DNA of 64,000 nucleotides from Flavobacterium sp. MedPE-SWcel (GCA_001874325.1 MPCW01000005.1:1-64000); one strand, 5' to 3'. Positions 1 to 9,592 are shown, counted from the first letter of the stretch. Made by a program: numbers and translations. Notes: generated by a model from the sequence alone, not told the origin.

Positions 1-31
1 AAGAGCCTGTGCAATTGCACAGGCTCTTTTA
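1..31. terminator. Palindromic intrinsic terminator
   Basis: Positions 1-28 form a perfect self-complementary hairpin (arm AAGAGCCTGTGCAA) flanked by A and T runs, so it could stop transcription from either side. It lies 54 bases past the stop of the minus-strand T9SS cargo gene. The neighbour on the other side is outside the window. Bases 32-84 show nothing else. Confidence 0.85.
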
Positions 32-84
32 TAATTAAAAGAAAATAATCTCCTTTTATACTACATTCCTAATACGTTATAAAC

Positions 85-3000
85 TTACAGCACTACTTTT
101 TTAGTAACCGTACCTTTATTAGTAGTAATATTTATTAACAACACTTGTTGTTCTGTCTTTAAATTACTGATTACAGTTTCTGAGGCATTTACACTATTAT
201 TAGTATACAACGCTCTTCCTCTCATATCATAAACAGTTACAGCTATAATATCTAACGCTCCTGCATCAACAATAATACTTCCATTGTTTTGATACACTAC
301 TACTTCATTAATATCTAATACTGGATTATCTGTTCCTAAGAAAGCTTGGTCATATACTACACTAAATCTATCATTAATAGTACCTGCTTCTGTTGTAAAC
401 TGGTAATCGTTATTTTTAATGTCGATTAATTGACCTGTTACATGATCGATCAGGTAAATATCTTGATCTCCTGTAAACAATCCATCTACATGATCTAAAC
501 TTATTGTATATGCTCCTGCTTCCTCTGCATAGAAACCTACTGTTACCTCATCTGTTGTATCAAATGCTGGACGCGCCTGTATAGCTAAGTTAGTAGCTGC
601 TACTGTAGAATATAGTGTTACAGCACCATCACCTACTAACGCTTCTCCATCCCATCCATAATCAAGATCTAATGTCATGTTTTCGTTATACACAATTGCC
701 ATTTGGCTAAACTTACCTTCTGCCGCTAGATTCAACCATAAACGTGATGTTTGTACTGTTTCATCTTGTGCTGACCTGAAGAACTGACCATTGTTTGCAT
801 CCATACGCATTGTATTATCAAATACTACTGATGCTCCTGTTGCTTCTACAAAGAAACCTTGACCTATATTAATAACCCAGTTACTAGAATCTCCTGTAAA
901 AATAGTTGATCCTGTATCTCCTCCTGCTGCTGCATTAGCCGTATAAGCTGCACTAGTTACTGAAGCATAAGTTGTAGCACCAGAATCGTTTGTTTTTCTC
1001 CAGAAGTATAATGCCGAAGCTCCTCCTATTGTTCCTGTATTAGCAGCATAAAATGCAGCTATATTTATTGGCGATGGATAAGGGTTACCTACTAAGTTAA
1101 ATCCATTAGAAGTTGTTGTTGTAGCAACAGTTGTTCTACCGTTATTCATTACTCCTTCAAATGTTCCTGTCCATACAGTACCTGGTGTATCCACATCTAC
1201 ATATGCTGGGTGATTGTTTGCCATACGAATTAGGTACCCTTTACCTGCTTCAAAACTATTTGAACTTGGATTTATTGCCGCATAAACATCTGTTCCTTCA
1301 TTATAATCATAAAAACGATTTGATAATGTTTGTGGTGAAAATGATTGTAAATTTTGACCTACTACTGGTGCAGACCATAATGTATAATCTAATCTATATA
1401 GCGGCGAACTATCTTTCATCACTTGTACATTTCCTGTGTTTGTAGCACTTGGATTTGTCTGAATTAAGTTAGCATTATTTTCTACTATAAAATCTGAAGC
1501 AGTTTGTGTGTTATTTACAGCGTTAATTACAGTAAGGCTTGTTCCTGAAGCCACAACTACAGATCCTCCTGTATTTATATGTACTACAGATGCTGTAAAT
1601 TCACCTTCACTCTCTCCTGTATTATAAGCTCCTTCTATAAGAGCATCATCTATAGTAGTTGGTGCAGAACCTGCTGTCCATGCTGCACCATTCCAAACGT
1701 TTTCTTTACCAGTTGTTACACTTATTACATTAGAGTTACCAGAAGTATCTGAATCAGAAGCTCCTCTTACTCTAAAGTAGTAAGTAGTTTCAGGATCTAA
1801 ACCTGTTACTTCATAACTTGTTACATCACCTACATTTAAATCTTCATAACCTGTAACAAAAGATGGTGTTGAGCCTCCTGAAGCTGTATGACTTCCTAAA
1901 TCATCTACATTATTTATTGCATAACTATCCCACTCACTACTTGTATATGATGTTGAAGGAGAACTTATACTTGATTTTCTACGTAATGTTACATTTTCTG
2001 TACCTACACCTGATAAGTCTCCAACCTGATCAATCAGTACAAAATTCTTGTATAGATTAAAATTATCATCACCTGTAAAAGACAATGCTGTTGTTTCTGC
2101 AAAAGCAACTGTTAAGTCTGCTTCAGCTAGTGTAGCAGCAGCAGCCTCACTATTTACAATTACATAGGTAGCACCATCTGCTAATGTTCCTGAAAGAGTA
2201 TATTTCGATTGAGAGTTTTGTGCTATTGAATATTCTGATAAATCTATAGCAGCACCTGTACCGTTATAAAGCTCTATGGCTCTATTATTACCTGGTCCTG
2301 GATCTCCTCCTTCTACATATTCTGATATAATAAGTTCTGTTAAACCTGCCCCTCCTGAACTAAAAGTAGGTTCTGTACTAACATCAAGCCTATAACTTGT
2401 AGCTCCTACAGCAGTATTCCAGTTCGCTGTAAATGTTGTAGCCGAAATATATGTAGCAGCAGTAGCAACCGGTGTAGCAACTGCTGGCGCTGTTTCTCTT
2501 ACAGAAACATCATCTATATACCAACTATCACCATCATCCTGTACCATCACAAATGCAATATATACTGTTTGCCCCTCATAAGCAGTTAAATCAATAATTC
2601 TCTCAGCATAAGTACCTGTTTCATGGTTAGGCATATCAGACTCATCATAACTTATTAAATCAGTATATGACGCATGATCTGATGGGTTACTAGTTGCTAT
2701 TTTTATATAAAAATTCGTTCCCCAGTTAGTTTCAAAATCCTGAATTTCTTGAAAACTTAGTTCAATAGTACCATCAGTATCAGGTAAGACAATTCCTGGT
2801 GTTACTAACCAGTCTTCCGCATCTCCTCCTGAAACATTTTCATAACTTATAAAAGCAGATCCTGCTGATGTATTATAAGTATCTGATGTTATACGTTCCC
2901 AGTCTTGACCTGTACCTAATCCATTCGTACCTCTAAAACTAGTCCAACAAGTTGGCGTAAACGTAGTATCTTCAAAATCTTCAGTAAACGGTAAGTTAAA

Positions 3001-4152
3001 ATCTCCACAAGGTGTAGAGAATGTTTCTTCAGCACCATATGCTGTACCATTGCCATTAGTAGCATAGGCTCTTATATAATATTGTGTACTAGACACAAGA
3101 CCAGTAGCTGAAACCGTATAAGTTCCTGCCCCTCCAGACACTGCCGGATAATCTGTTACACCACCATCGCCTATAGATGGGTTTGATGATGTACCTATTA
3201 CTACTCCACGAGCTGTAACAGTACTACATCCTTCTCCTGTAACATTTCCACCAAGTGTAGCTGTAGTTGTAGCAATACTTGTAGCTGCACTAGTAGTTAC
3301 TGTAGCTGGAGCACTTGAAACTCCATCACCCGATACAGCAACATTAATAGCAGGATCTACACCACCACCTGATATTGTTATATTACCATCATATGATGTT
3401 TCTGTAGTAGGTGTAAAACGAACATATACTTCTTCTAAAACCTCTCCTGCTACAGGAGTAAATGTTAATGTAGATGTATAAGTAACCTCATCTGTAGAAT
3501 ATGTATAACCTGATAATGCGTTTACAACCACATTGTCTGATGTAAGATTTTCTCCTAATAATATAAATGACTGCTCTGTAGCTGTAGTATTAACACATGT
3601 ATCTCCAAAAGCCGTAAGTGGATCTGCCTCAAGAGTTGGTCCTGTTACAGCAACACCTGATGCTTCCAATATTAAATCTCGTAATCTTATTCCTCGCCTA
3701 TTAGTCTGGTTTGGAGAAAGTCTTAACTTTACTTGATTACTTACCTGATTTAAAGTTATTGTTCGTGTAAGAAAACTAGTCGTTGTAGAACTCGTTGTAG
3801 AAGTTTGTGTATATGTAGCACCTCCATCATAAGAAACCTCTACTTTTAATTGCGTATGACTCCCCGATCCGAAGGATCTAATATCAACAGAAAATTCAGC
3901 ATCAGTATATGATGATAAATCATATGTAGATGTGGTAAGTACATCCACCGGAGTAGCAGCATCTAATAACCAATATCCGCTTTTATAAAATGTATTACTC
4001 CCTCCTCCTTCATCGTGAACCCAACCAGAAGGAAGTGTCCCACCACCACCTTGGTCAAATATATCAGTCTGTCCCCAAGAAGTCAATCCTGAGACCAAAA
4101 GTAATGCAGTAAGCAAAACTTTAGTTAGATTCAATTGTAAGCTTTTTAGCAT
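85..4152 (-). CDS. Large T9SS-secreted multidomain cargo protein, type C sorting signal
   Basis: The 1355-residue product is predicted to be exported and then secreted or attached to the surface by the T9SS. A signal peptide covers residues 1-28 (hydrophobic core, cleavage after SWGQ). Next come a jelly-roll-like region (about 30-170), an Ig/ASH-like domain (about 172-280), an FN3-like domain (about 282-385), a choice-of-anchor-J/MAM-like domain (about 388-555) and an FN3 domain interrupted by a lamin-tail domain (about 560-815). The protein ends with a region shared with the next gene (about 888-1266) and a sorting domain with VTVYDMRGRALY and final KKVVL, the type C pattern. No catalytic domain was recognised. 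Adhesion is a guess. The start lies 42 bases after a good promoter, and the gene appears monocistronic. Confidence 0.85.
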   Translation of the reverse strand: MLKSLQLNLTKVLLTALLLVSGLTSWGQTDIFDQGGGGTLPSGWVHDEGGGSNTFYKSGYWLLDAATPVDVLTTSTYDLSSYTDAEFSVDIRSFGSGSHTQLKVEVSYDGGATYTQTSTTSSTTTSFLTRTITLNQVSNQVKLRLSPNQTNRRGIRLRDLILEASGVAVTGPTLEADPLTAFGDTCVNTTATEQSFILLGENLTSDNVVVNALSGYTYSTDEVTYTSTLTFTPVAGEVLEEVYVRFTPTTETSYDGNITISGGGVDPAINVAVSGDGVSSAPATVTTSAATSIATTTATLGGNVTGEGCSTVTARGVVIGTSSNPSIGDGGVTDYPAVSGGAGTYTVSATGLVSSTQYYIRAYATNGNGTAYGAEETFSTPCGDFNLPFTEDFEDTTFTPTCWTSFRGTNGLGTGQDWERITSDTYNTSAGSAFISYENVSGGDAEDWLVTPGIVLPDTDGTIELSFQEIQDFETNWGTNFYIKIATSNPSDHASYTDLISYDESDMPNHETGTYAERIIDLTAYEGQTVYIAFVMVQDDGDSWYIDDVSVRETAPAVATPVATAATYISATTFTANWNTAVGATSYRLDVSTEPTFSSGGAGLTELIISEYVEGGDPGPGNNRAIELYNGTGAAIDLSEYSIAQNSQSKYTLSGTLADGATYVIVNSEAAAATLAEADLTVAFAETTALSFTGDDNFNLYKNFVLIDQVGDLSGVGTENVTLRRKSSISSPSTSYTSSEWDSYAINNVDDLGSHTASGGSTPSFVTGYEDLNVGDVTSYEVTGLDPETTYYFRVRGASDSDTSGNSNVISVTTGKENVWNGAAWTAGSAPTTIDDALIEGAYNTGESEGEFTASVVHINTGGSVVVASGTSLTVINAVNNTQTASDFIVENNANLIQTNPSATNTGNVQVMKDSSPLYRLDYTLWSAPVVGQNLQSFSPQTLSNRFYDYNEGTDVYAAINPSSNSFEAGKGYLIRMANNHPAYVDVDTPGTVWTGTFEGVMNNGRTTVATTTTSNGFNLVGNPYPSPINIAAFYAANTGTIGGASALYFWRKTNDSGATTYASVTSAAYTANAAAGGDTGSTIFTGDSSNWVINIGQGFFVEATGASVVFDNTMRMDANNGQFFRSAQDETVQTSRLWLNLAAEGKFSQMAIVYNENMTLDLDYGWDGEALVGDGAVTLYSTVAATNLAIQARPAFDTTDEVTVGFYAEEAGAYTISLDHVDGLFTGDQDIYLIDHVTGQLIDIKNNDYQFTTEAGTINDRFSVVYDQAFLGTDNPVLDINEVVVYQNNGSIIVDAGALDIIAVTVYDMRGRALYTNNSVNASETVISNLKTEQQVLLINITTNKGTVTKKVVL
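355..1490 (-). repeat. Paralogous module, copy 1 (shared with 4705-5850)
   Basis: This stretch encodes about 380 residues that are co-linear and strongly similar to the same part of the neighbouring cargo. It runs from NNANLIQ through LYRLDYTLWS, LSNRFYDY, NLVGNPYPS, ALYFWRK, NAAAGGDTG, GQGFFV and LDYGWDGEAL to the sorting domain. The two copies are diverged but easy to align by eye, which indicates an old duplication or a reused secretion-linked module. Confidence 0.85.
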
Positions 4153-4199
4153 AATAACAATAATTTAATTACTAAATATTTTAGATATGAATTAGCTTG

Positions 4200-4227
4200 C
4201 AAATGTATTTATTTTTTTTTGTAACAA
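4200..4227 (-). promoter_or_regulatory. Bacteroidota-type promoter for the 85-4152 cargo gene
   Basis: Read on the minus strand, this is TTG, 17 bases, then TACATTTG, matching the Bacteroidota consensus TTG-N17-23-TAnnTTTG. The -7 element is 4200-4207 and the TTG is 4225-4227. The expected leader is about 40 bases. The rest of the 4153-4441 gap is AT-rich with no other signal. Confidence 0.7.
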
Positions 4228-4384
4228 AAAATGATAATTCTTTAACTTATTATCACACAAATGTTAACACAAAGTTACCTAAATGTCAGAAATACCTACA
4301 AACATTCATTTTTTAACTAAAAAATGGTGATAATAGCTATTAAAAAATTATATCAAAAAAAATTAAAAAATCACTAAAAGACGT

Positions 4385-4418
4385 AAAAAAAGCCTGTAAT
4401 TAACTACAGGCTTAAAAA
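4385..4418 (-). terminator. Intrinsic terminator of the 4442-6898 cargo gene
   Basis: The stem AAGCCTGTA (4390-4398) pairs with TACAGGCTT (4405-4413) around a 6-base loop, with A/T runs on both sides. It lies about 30 bases after the stop codon of the minus-strand gene. Confidence 0.8.
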
Positions 4419-4441
4419 ACTACTACTTATTACAAAACACT

Positions 4442-6898
4442 TTACAACATAATTTTTTTATATACTTTTCTATCATCAACAGTTATCTCTACCAGTAACA
4501 TCTGTTTTTGTAACTGTAAATCGGTAATTGTAACGACATCAGTATCTATATTTCGTTTTTCATAAACAACTCTACCTTGCACATCATAAACTGTAACCTC
4601 TTTAACCATCAAATTACTACTATCAATAGTTAAAACATCATTTTTTTGATATACAACAACAGTATCAGTATCTAACACAAGGTCATTTATACTTAGTGCC
4701 TGATTTGAGTATACTACCTCAAAACGATCTGTAAACAATCCCGCTATTGTACTAAACGTATAACTGGTGTTTTTTACATCTATCAATTGCCCTGTCACAT
4801 TATCCTTTAAATAAACATCTTGCCCTTGCAAGAAAACACCATCAAAATGATCTAAGCTTATAGTATAACTCCCTGAATTTGTGACTTCATAAGCTATCGG
4901 AACTACATCTTCCTCATTAAATTGTGATCTCGCCTGTACACCAAGGTTTACACCCTCTATTGTAGAGTATAATGCTATAGGACCATCAGACAGCGCCTCG
5001 CCATCCCATCCATAATCTAAACCTAAGGTAGTTTGATTATTATACACTATAGCCATTTGCTTAAACTCTCCTTCATCCCCTGTTATATTTAGCCATATAC
5101 GCGACACCTCAGAAATATCCTCATCTTGCTGTTCCATTCTAAAAAACTGCTGGTTATTCACCCCTCTCCTCATACTATTATTAAACACAATACTTGCACC
5201 TGTTGTTTGCACAAAAAAACCTTGACCTGTATTAACAACCCAATCAGAAGAGTCTCCTATAAAAGTACTAGCCCCAGTATCACCCCCTGCTGCTGCATTA
5301 GCTACATAAGCAGCCTTAGTTATCATTGCATAGGTTGTTGTATTAGGATCATTTCGTTTTCTCCAAAAATATAGTGCTGACGTCTGGTTTACCGTAGCTA
5401 CATTCGCATCAAAAAAATCATTCACATTAATTGATGACGGATAAGGGTTTCCTACTAAATTATAACCGTTAAGTGCAGTAGTAGTACTTACAGCTACATC
5501 TCCATTATTTGGCTCTCCTACAAATGTTCCTTCCCATATTACACCAGAAGTATCATCATCCACATAAGCAGCATAAGTATTAGGAGCACGAATAAGACAT
5601 GCTCTACCTACTGAAAAATCATTTGTAGAAGGTGTTATCACCGAATAACTATCTGTAGACTCATCATAATCGTAGAAGCGGTTAGAAAGAGTTAAAGGAG
5701 AAAAGTCTTGTAAATTTTGCCCTGTAACTGGCGAAGACCATAAAGTATAATCTAAACGGTATAAAGCAGACGAATTTTTAATAACCGTAACACTTCCACT
5801 ATTCGAAACATCATTTACCTGTATAAGGTTAGCATTATTATTTACTGTAAAATCACCCCCAGAAGCTACTGTAACAGCATTGGCAACGGTAAGGTTCCCA
5901 CCACTTTCAACTACTAATGTCGCGCCCGAAAACACATTAACACTTTCAACCAAAATATTATCTCCTGACGCTATTATTGGTTGATTTGTAACCAAAGGAA
6001 TTTCTACGGCATCAGTAGCTACAGGAACTCCTCCACACCAATTAAGTGGTTCATTCCAATCAGTATCAACAGTACCAGTCCATGAATTAGGGTTTATAGT
6101 AAGCGTATGTATTCCTGAATATTCTTCTCCACATTCACCGTTTTTAACAACAGCTCTATAATATGTAGTAGTAAGTATATTTTCAATATTAAGTGAAGTT
6201 GTTGTGTTGTCTATTTCAACCACTGAAGCACTAAAATCAGAAGTTATTGAGGATTCCCAACGTACAACATCTCCCGTATTACCTGAAAGTGTCAATGCTC
6301 CACTATTTGCTCCACTACAAAAAGCAGCATCTCCAGATATCATACCTCCAACAGTAGATGCGTTTATAGTAAAAGTAGCTTTATAATTCTCCCCTCCATT
6401 ACTAGCAAAAACAGTCCCTCCATCACAAGTTACTGTTGCATCAGAGTATACCTCAATAGTATAGTCACCACTCGATAACCCATCAAGAACATTTGTATTA
6501 TAATCTACTTTATCCCAAATTTGATTTTGTCCGCCACAACCATTATTAAAACCACTCAAATACCCTAGGCTATTACTAACATAACTACCTGATGGACTAC
6601 CTGTAAGATAGACTCTATAATAAATACGAGTACTTGTAAGATCACAGCCCCCGCATTTATAAATTTTATGCTCCCCTCCTTTAAATATAAGCCCATTAGT
6701 ATCTCCTTCGCAAAAAGTACCGAGAAACTGTCCATCAAAATCGTAATTCCCTGTATCTGCATTAAGGTCATAATACAAGTTTGCATTACCGTTAATACCA
6801 AAAACTATATACGTCTCATAAAGGCCTGCACTTTGCGAAAATGATTTCACACAAAAAGCACTTAAAAAAATAATTAATAGCAGTATTTTTTTCTTCAT
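4442..6898 (-). CDS. T9SS-secreted cargo protein, type C sorting signal
   Basis: This 818-residue predicted exported protein has a signal peptide at residues 1-22 (AFCVKSFSQ cleavage region). A Cys-rich N-terminal domain follows (about 25-180, with FCEGD, KCGGCD and NNGCGG), which I do not recognise. Then come an Ig-like domain (about 185-270), a short stretch resembling a repeat seen in other secreted proteins (WNEPLNWCGGVP) and the module shared with the 85-4152 protein. The end is a type C sorting domain (VTVYDVQGRVVYEK, final YKKIML). No enzyme motif is visible. The two cargo genes are adjacent but separated by a terminator and a promoter, so they are probably transcribed independently. 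A degenerate promoter-like element (TACTCTTG) sits at 6960-6967. Confidence 0.83.
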   Translation of the reverse strand: MKKKILLLIIFLSAFCVKSFSQSAGLYETYIVFGINGNANLYYDLNADTGNYDFDGQFLGTFCEGDTNGLIFKGGEHKIYKCGGCDLTSTRIYYRVYLTGSPSGSYVSNSLGYLSGFNNGCGGQNQIWDKVDYNTNVLDGLSSGDYTIEVYSDATVTCDGGTVFASNGGENYKATFTINASTVGGMISGDAAFCSGANSGALTLSGNTGDVVRWESSITSDFSASVVEIDNTTTSLNIENILTTTYYRAVVKNGECGEEYSGIHTLTINPNSWTGTVDTDWNEPLNWCGGVPVATDAVEIPLVTNQPIIASGDNILVESVNVFSGATLVVESGGNLTVANAVTVASGGDFTVNNNANLIQVNDVSNSGSVTVIKNSSALYRLDYTLWSSPVTGQNLQDFSPLTLSNRFYDYDESTDSYSVITPSTNDFSVGRACLIRAPNTYAAYVDDDTSGVIWEGTFVGEPNNGDVAVSTTTALNGYNLVGNPYPSSINVNDFFDANVATVNQTSALYFWRKRNDPNTTTYAMITKAAYVANAAAGGDTGASTFIGDSSDWVVNTGQGFFVQTTGASIVFNNSMRRGVNNQQFFRMEQQDEDISEVSRIWLNITGDEGEFKQMAIVYNNQTTLGLDYGWDGEALSDGPIALYSTIEGVNLGVQARSQFNEEDVVPIAYEVTNSGSYTISLDHFDGVFLQGQDVYLKDNVTGQLIDVKNTSYTFSTIAGLFTDRFEVVYSNQALSINDLVLDTDTVVVYQKNDVLTIDSSNLMVKEVTVYDVQGRVVYEKRNIDTDVVTITDLQLQKQMLLVEITVDDRKVYKKIML
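4705..5850 (-). repeat. Paralogous module, copy 2 (shared with 355-1490)
   Basis: This is the partner of the module in the 85-4152 gene, with the same landmarks in the same order: NNANLIQ, LYRLDYTLWSSP, LSNRFYDYDE, NLVGNPYPSSI, ALYFWRKR, NAAAGGDTG, GQGFFV, LDYGWDGEAL. Confidence 0.85.
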
Positions 6899-7179
6899 AA
6901 TTGAATTATTATTAAAATATTAATTAAAAATAAACTAATTAATTGTTTTAATAATAATGCAAGAGTACACAAACCACCACTACAACGTTTTCGTGTTGAT
7001 AAATATTTACTTTGTTAAAAATTAAGCAATTAGAGCTAGCCTTAATCTTTTTAAAACAACTGTTATCAAAACCTAACCTATTTATTAAATTAATGTTATT
7101 TTTGCAATAATACTTCGATAATATCAACCATTTTAACAAATCAGGTAGTATTACCTAATTAAAAAAAATAAAATTTATG

Positions 7180-7187
7180 TATTTTTG
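7180..7187 (+). promoter_or_regulatory. Promoter -7 element for the small coiled-coil gene
   Basis: TATTTTTG matches TAnnTTTG. No clear TTG sits at the usual upstream distance. A second TATTTTTG occurs at 7097-7104. The element overlaps the first possible ATG (7177), which decides for the ATG at 7222. The rest of 6899-7176 holds no other recognisable signal. Confidence 0.5.
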
Positions 7188-7221
7188 CTATGCTAAATCA
7201 AACTACATAATACTACCTCTA

Positions 7222-7605
7222 ATGGATCTTATACCAGAAATTACGATCGTAAGTTTACTTTTGATCGGTATTCTCTTTTACGTATTTGTCACACCTAAAT
7301 ACAAAAAAAAGAAAATCAAACTACTTGCAAAATATCGCCGAGCAAGAAGTAGGTCTTTACACTACCAAAACAAGTTAAATAGTTACATCGTAAAATATGA
7401 TGCTCAAAACGAAATCTCTTCTTCTGGAATAACTTATGGAGAATTACTAAAAGACTTAAAAAGACATCATTCCGCTTATCTATCCGAGAAACGCTATAGA
7501 AAACTAAAACGAAATCATATCTCTATAAATAGAAACGAAAGAGTATTAGCAGCACAAGAAAAACGACTAAAAGAAACTGAAGAAAAAATAGCTCCTTTAA
7601 TTTAA
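7222..7605 (+). CDS. Small membrane-anchored coiled-coil protein of unknown function
   Basis: The product has 127 residues. One N-terminal membrane segment (about residues 5-25, VSLLLIGILFYVFV) is followed by a very basic stretch (PKYKKKKIKLL) and a long charged helical, probably coiled-coil region to the end. The topology suggests a single-pass inner-membrane protein with a cytoplasmic helical tail. I recognise no family. The upstream ATG at 7177 would overlap a promoter element, so 7222 is preferred. It converges on the lysozyme-like gene and shares a terminator with it. Confidence 0.65.
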   Translation: MDLIPEITIVSLLLIGILFYVFVTPKYKKKKIKLLAKYRRARSRSLHYQNKLNSYIVKYDAQNEISSSGITYGELLKDLKRHHSAYLSEKRYRKLKRNHISINRNERVLAAQEKRLKETEEKIAPLI

Positions 7606-7643
7606 AAAAAAAGCCCTGTTTTTAAAAACAGGGCTTTTTTTTT
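7603..7643. terminator. Bidirectional terminator between convergent genes
   Basis: 7611-7636 is a perfect palindrome (arm AAGCCCTGTTTTT) between an A run and a T run. It serves the plus-strand gene ending at 7605 and the minus-strand gene ending at 7642, so the stop codons lie at the hairpin's flanks. Confidence 0.9.
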
Positions 7644-8289
7644 AAATCAGCTTAACTTTTGCTGAAGAACTTGCTATAACACTGGAAGTATCATAACCTC
7701 CAAACTTTTTTAAGTAACTCTTTAAAGATGTACCAAAGCCATCCTTAAATGCTTGAGCACCGTTACTTCTTAAAAAACGCTTCACAGAACCTGCACCTGA
7801 AAGGTGTGCTGCTGCTAACAATCCAGACTCAGTAACTTTAATACCGCCAATTACTTTACCTTCGTACTTAGGAATCTCTTTTCGAAGTTCCCATTTGTTT
7901 CTTGACAAAAGTGCATTGAATGCTTTTTCTTGAAGTACTGGACTATTTAAAAATTCCTGCGAATTTCTCACACCCACAGCTCGTAATGCTGCTTTCCCAA
8001 ATTGATATTTCCCCATGTAACCATAAGAGTTAACAAGATGATATAATCCTTGAGATTCTTTAAATGCTACAGCTTGTTTAAATCCTACGTATGACTTCCC
8101 TATAAAAAGAAGTGGTTCTTGTGCGGTTTTATCTACTGCCGCTACAGTATAATTTAAAACTTCATTTTCTGCTAAATGAAATCCTTCGATGTTACTTACT
8201 TCTTCTGTATCGCTTGACTTAAAACCTGAGCTTACAAGTGAAATAAAAAGGGCTAACCCTAAAAAATACATCCATTTTTTTCCTATCAT
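7642..8289 (-). CDS. Exported lysozyme-like (SLT-fold) protein
   Basis: The 215-residue product has an N-terminal hydrophobic signal or anchor (WMYFLGLALFISLVSSG) and a C-terminal domain that resembles the lytic transglycosylase/lysozyme fold. A candidate catalytic Glu lies in AVAFKESQG, followed by SYGYMGKYQFG (compare the GxxGLMQ segment of SLT enzymes) and a helical AAAHLSGAGSVKRFL segment. A role in peptidoglycan turnover is inferred from this resemblance. Related flavobacterial proteins are often labelled peptidoglycan-binding. An in-frame start at 8316 adds nine residues before the signal, so 8289 is preferred. The promoter is at 8337-8344. Confidence 0.65.
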   Translation of the reverse strand: MIGKKWMYFLGLALFISLVSSGFKSSDTEEVSNIEGFHLAENEVLNYTVAAVDKTAQEPLLFIGKSYVGFKQAVAFKESQGLYHLVNSYGYMGKYQFGKAALRAVGVRNSQEFLNSPVLQEKAFNALLSRNKWELRKEIPKYEGKVIGGIKVTESGLLAAAHLSGAGSVKRFLRSNGAQAFKDGFGTSLKSYLKKFGGYDTSSVIASSSAKVKLI

Positions 8290-8336
8290 AAAGTTTAATT
8301 TCTCACAGTCTGTCACCCTTATGAAATTTAAGGGCG

Positions 8337-8344
8337 CAAAATTA
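8337..8344 (-). promoter_or_regulatory. Promoter -7 element for the lysozyme-like gene
   Basis: On the minus strand this reads TAATTTTG, matching TAnnTTTG, about 48 bases before the chosen start. No TTG is visible at the usual distance. Confidence 0.5.
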
Positions 8345-8432
8345 TATAAAAATTAAACACGAATTACATAAAAAATAATTTATTTTACTTATTTAACATT
8401 ATAAAACCTAATAAAACAAATCAAAAGACTAA

Positions 8433-8533
8433 AAAACAACAACTTACATTAAAAAATCGAAATGAAAAACAAAATTAATTTTAACAGTTAAAAACTTACA
8501 TAAAAAGATAAAAAACTGTAAAACAACAACTTA
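8433..8533. repeat. Pair of 14-base direct repeats in an AT-rich gap
   Basis: AAAACAACAACTTA occurs at 8433-8446 and again at 8520-8533, 87 bases apart, between the lysozyme-like gene and mltG. In such A-rich sequence this may be chance. No clear intrinsic terminator for mltG is seen here. Confidence 0.35.
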
Positions 8534-8540
8534 AATACAA

Positions 8541-9578
8541 TTATTTTATATTCATTTTTTTAACCCAAGCATGGTATTTTCTTGCATTATTAGCATGTTG
8601 CCTACTTGTAACGGCAAATTCATGATAACCAAAGTTAGTTACACTAGCACAAAAGAAAATATAATTGTGATTTTCTGCGTTAAGAACAGCGTCTATAGCC
8701 GAGATATCTGGCATTGTTATAGGTCCTGGAGGTACTCCTAAATTTCTATAAGTATTATATAGTGACTCTATTTCAAGATCTTTAAAATATACTCTTTTTA
8801 TAACTTGATTAAAATCTCCTGATTCTTTCTTTATAGCATAAATAACAGTAGGGTCAGCATCTAATTTCATTCCTTTTTTTAGACGATTTAAATATACCCC
8901 TGCTACTCTCGGTCTTTCATCTGCCTTTACTGTTTCCTTATGTACAATTGCTGCTAGTGAAGACACCTGTAAAGGAGTAAGATTTATTGCTTCTGCCTTA
9001 GTTCTTCTTTCTTCTGTCCAAAACTTTCTATATTCTTTTGCCAACTTATCTCTCACTTTACGTGCAGAAGTATCCCAAAAGAACTCATATGTATTAGGTA
9101 TAAAAACACTTAATATATTATCTTCTGTAAAACCCGTTTCTTCTAAAAAGGTTTCATCTTTAAAAACTTTAAGCAACGATATACTATCTACTTCTATCTG
9201 TGCAGCTATACGCCCCACTGTACGTTCTAATGTTTCTTGATTATTAAACGAAACTTTTACTGGTACTGGCAATCGTAATGCATTTATAATATCATTACTA
9301 TTCATACCTCTATCTAATAAAAACTTCCCTGATTTTATATTATGAGGATATGATTTTTTATTAGCAACCATTTCAAAACGACCCATATCAGCTATATAAC
9401 GGCGTACACTATCTTCTACCTGAGCATAAGTAGCATCCGATGGGATATATATCGCTATTCTATCATCTGAAAACGAAGTGTTTTCGGTAAAAATATCTTT
9501 ATAAATAAGGTAACCATAAATAGTACCAGCAGTTATGACTATAATAGAAAAAAGCGCAATAATTCTTCTGAATTTCAA
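8541..9578 (-). CDS. mltG: Endolytic murein transglycosylase MltG (YceG-like)
   Basis: MltG cleaves nascent glycan strands at the inner membrane and helps set glycan length. The protein has 345 residues, close to the family norm. An N-terminal membrane anchor covers about residues 5-25, followed by a LysM-like region and the YceG domain. Catalytic Glu215 lies in the conserved IVHKETVKADER segment, followed by VAGVYLNRL and LDADPTVIYA. It is the third gene of an operon with dapF and a GNAT acetyltransferase, 14 bases after the latter, so precursor synthesis and strand processing are co-transcribed. Confidence 0.93.
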   Translation of the reverse strand: MKFRRIIALFSIIVITAGTIYGYLIYKDIFTENTSFSDDRIAIYIPSDATYAQVEDSVRRYIADMGRFEMVANKKSYPHNIKSGKFLLDRGMNSNDIINALRLPVPVKVSFNNQETLERTVGRIAAQIEVDSISLLKVFKDETFLEETGFTEDNILSVFIPNTYEFFWDTSARKVRDKLAKEYRKFWTEERRTKAEAINLTPLQVSSLAAIVHKETVKADERPRVAGVYLNRLKKGMKLDADPTVIYAIKKESGDFNQVIKRVYFKDLEIESLYNTYRNLGVPPGPITMPDISAIDAVLNAENHNYIFFCASVTNFGYHEFAVTSRQHANNARKYHAWVKKMNIK

Positions 9579-9592
9579 AATTATATAGTGTT

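Noticed and set aside
6948..7139. 63-residue open frame on the minus strand in the 6899-7176 gap
   Set aside because: Composition is that of random AT-rich sequence, there is no promoter or homology, and the N-terminus shows no recognisable signal.
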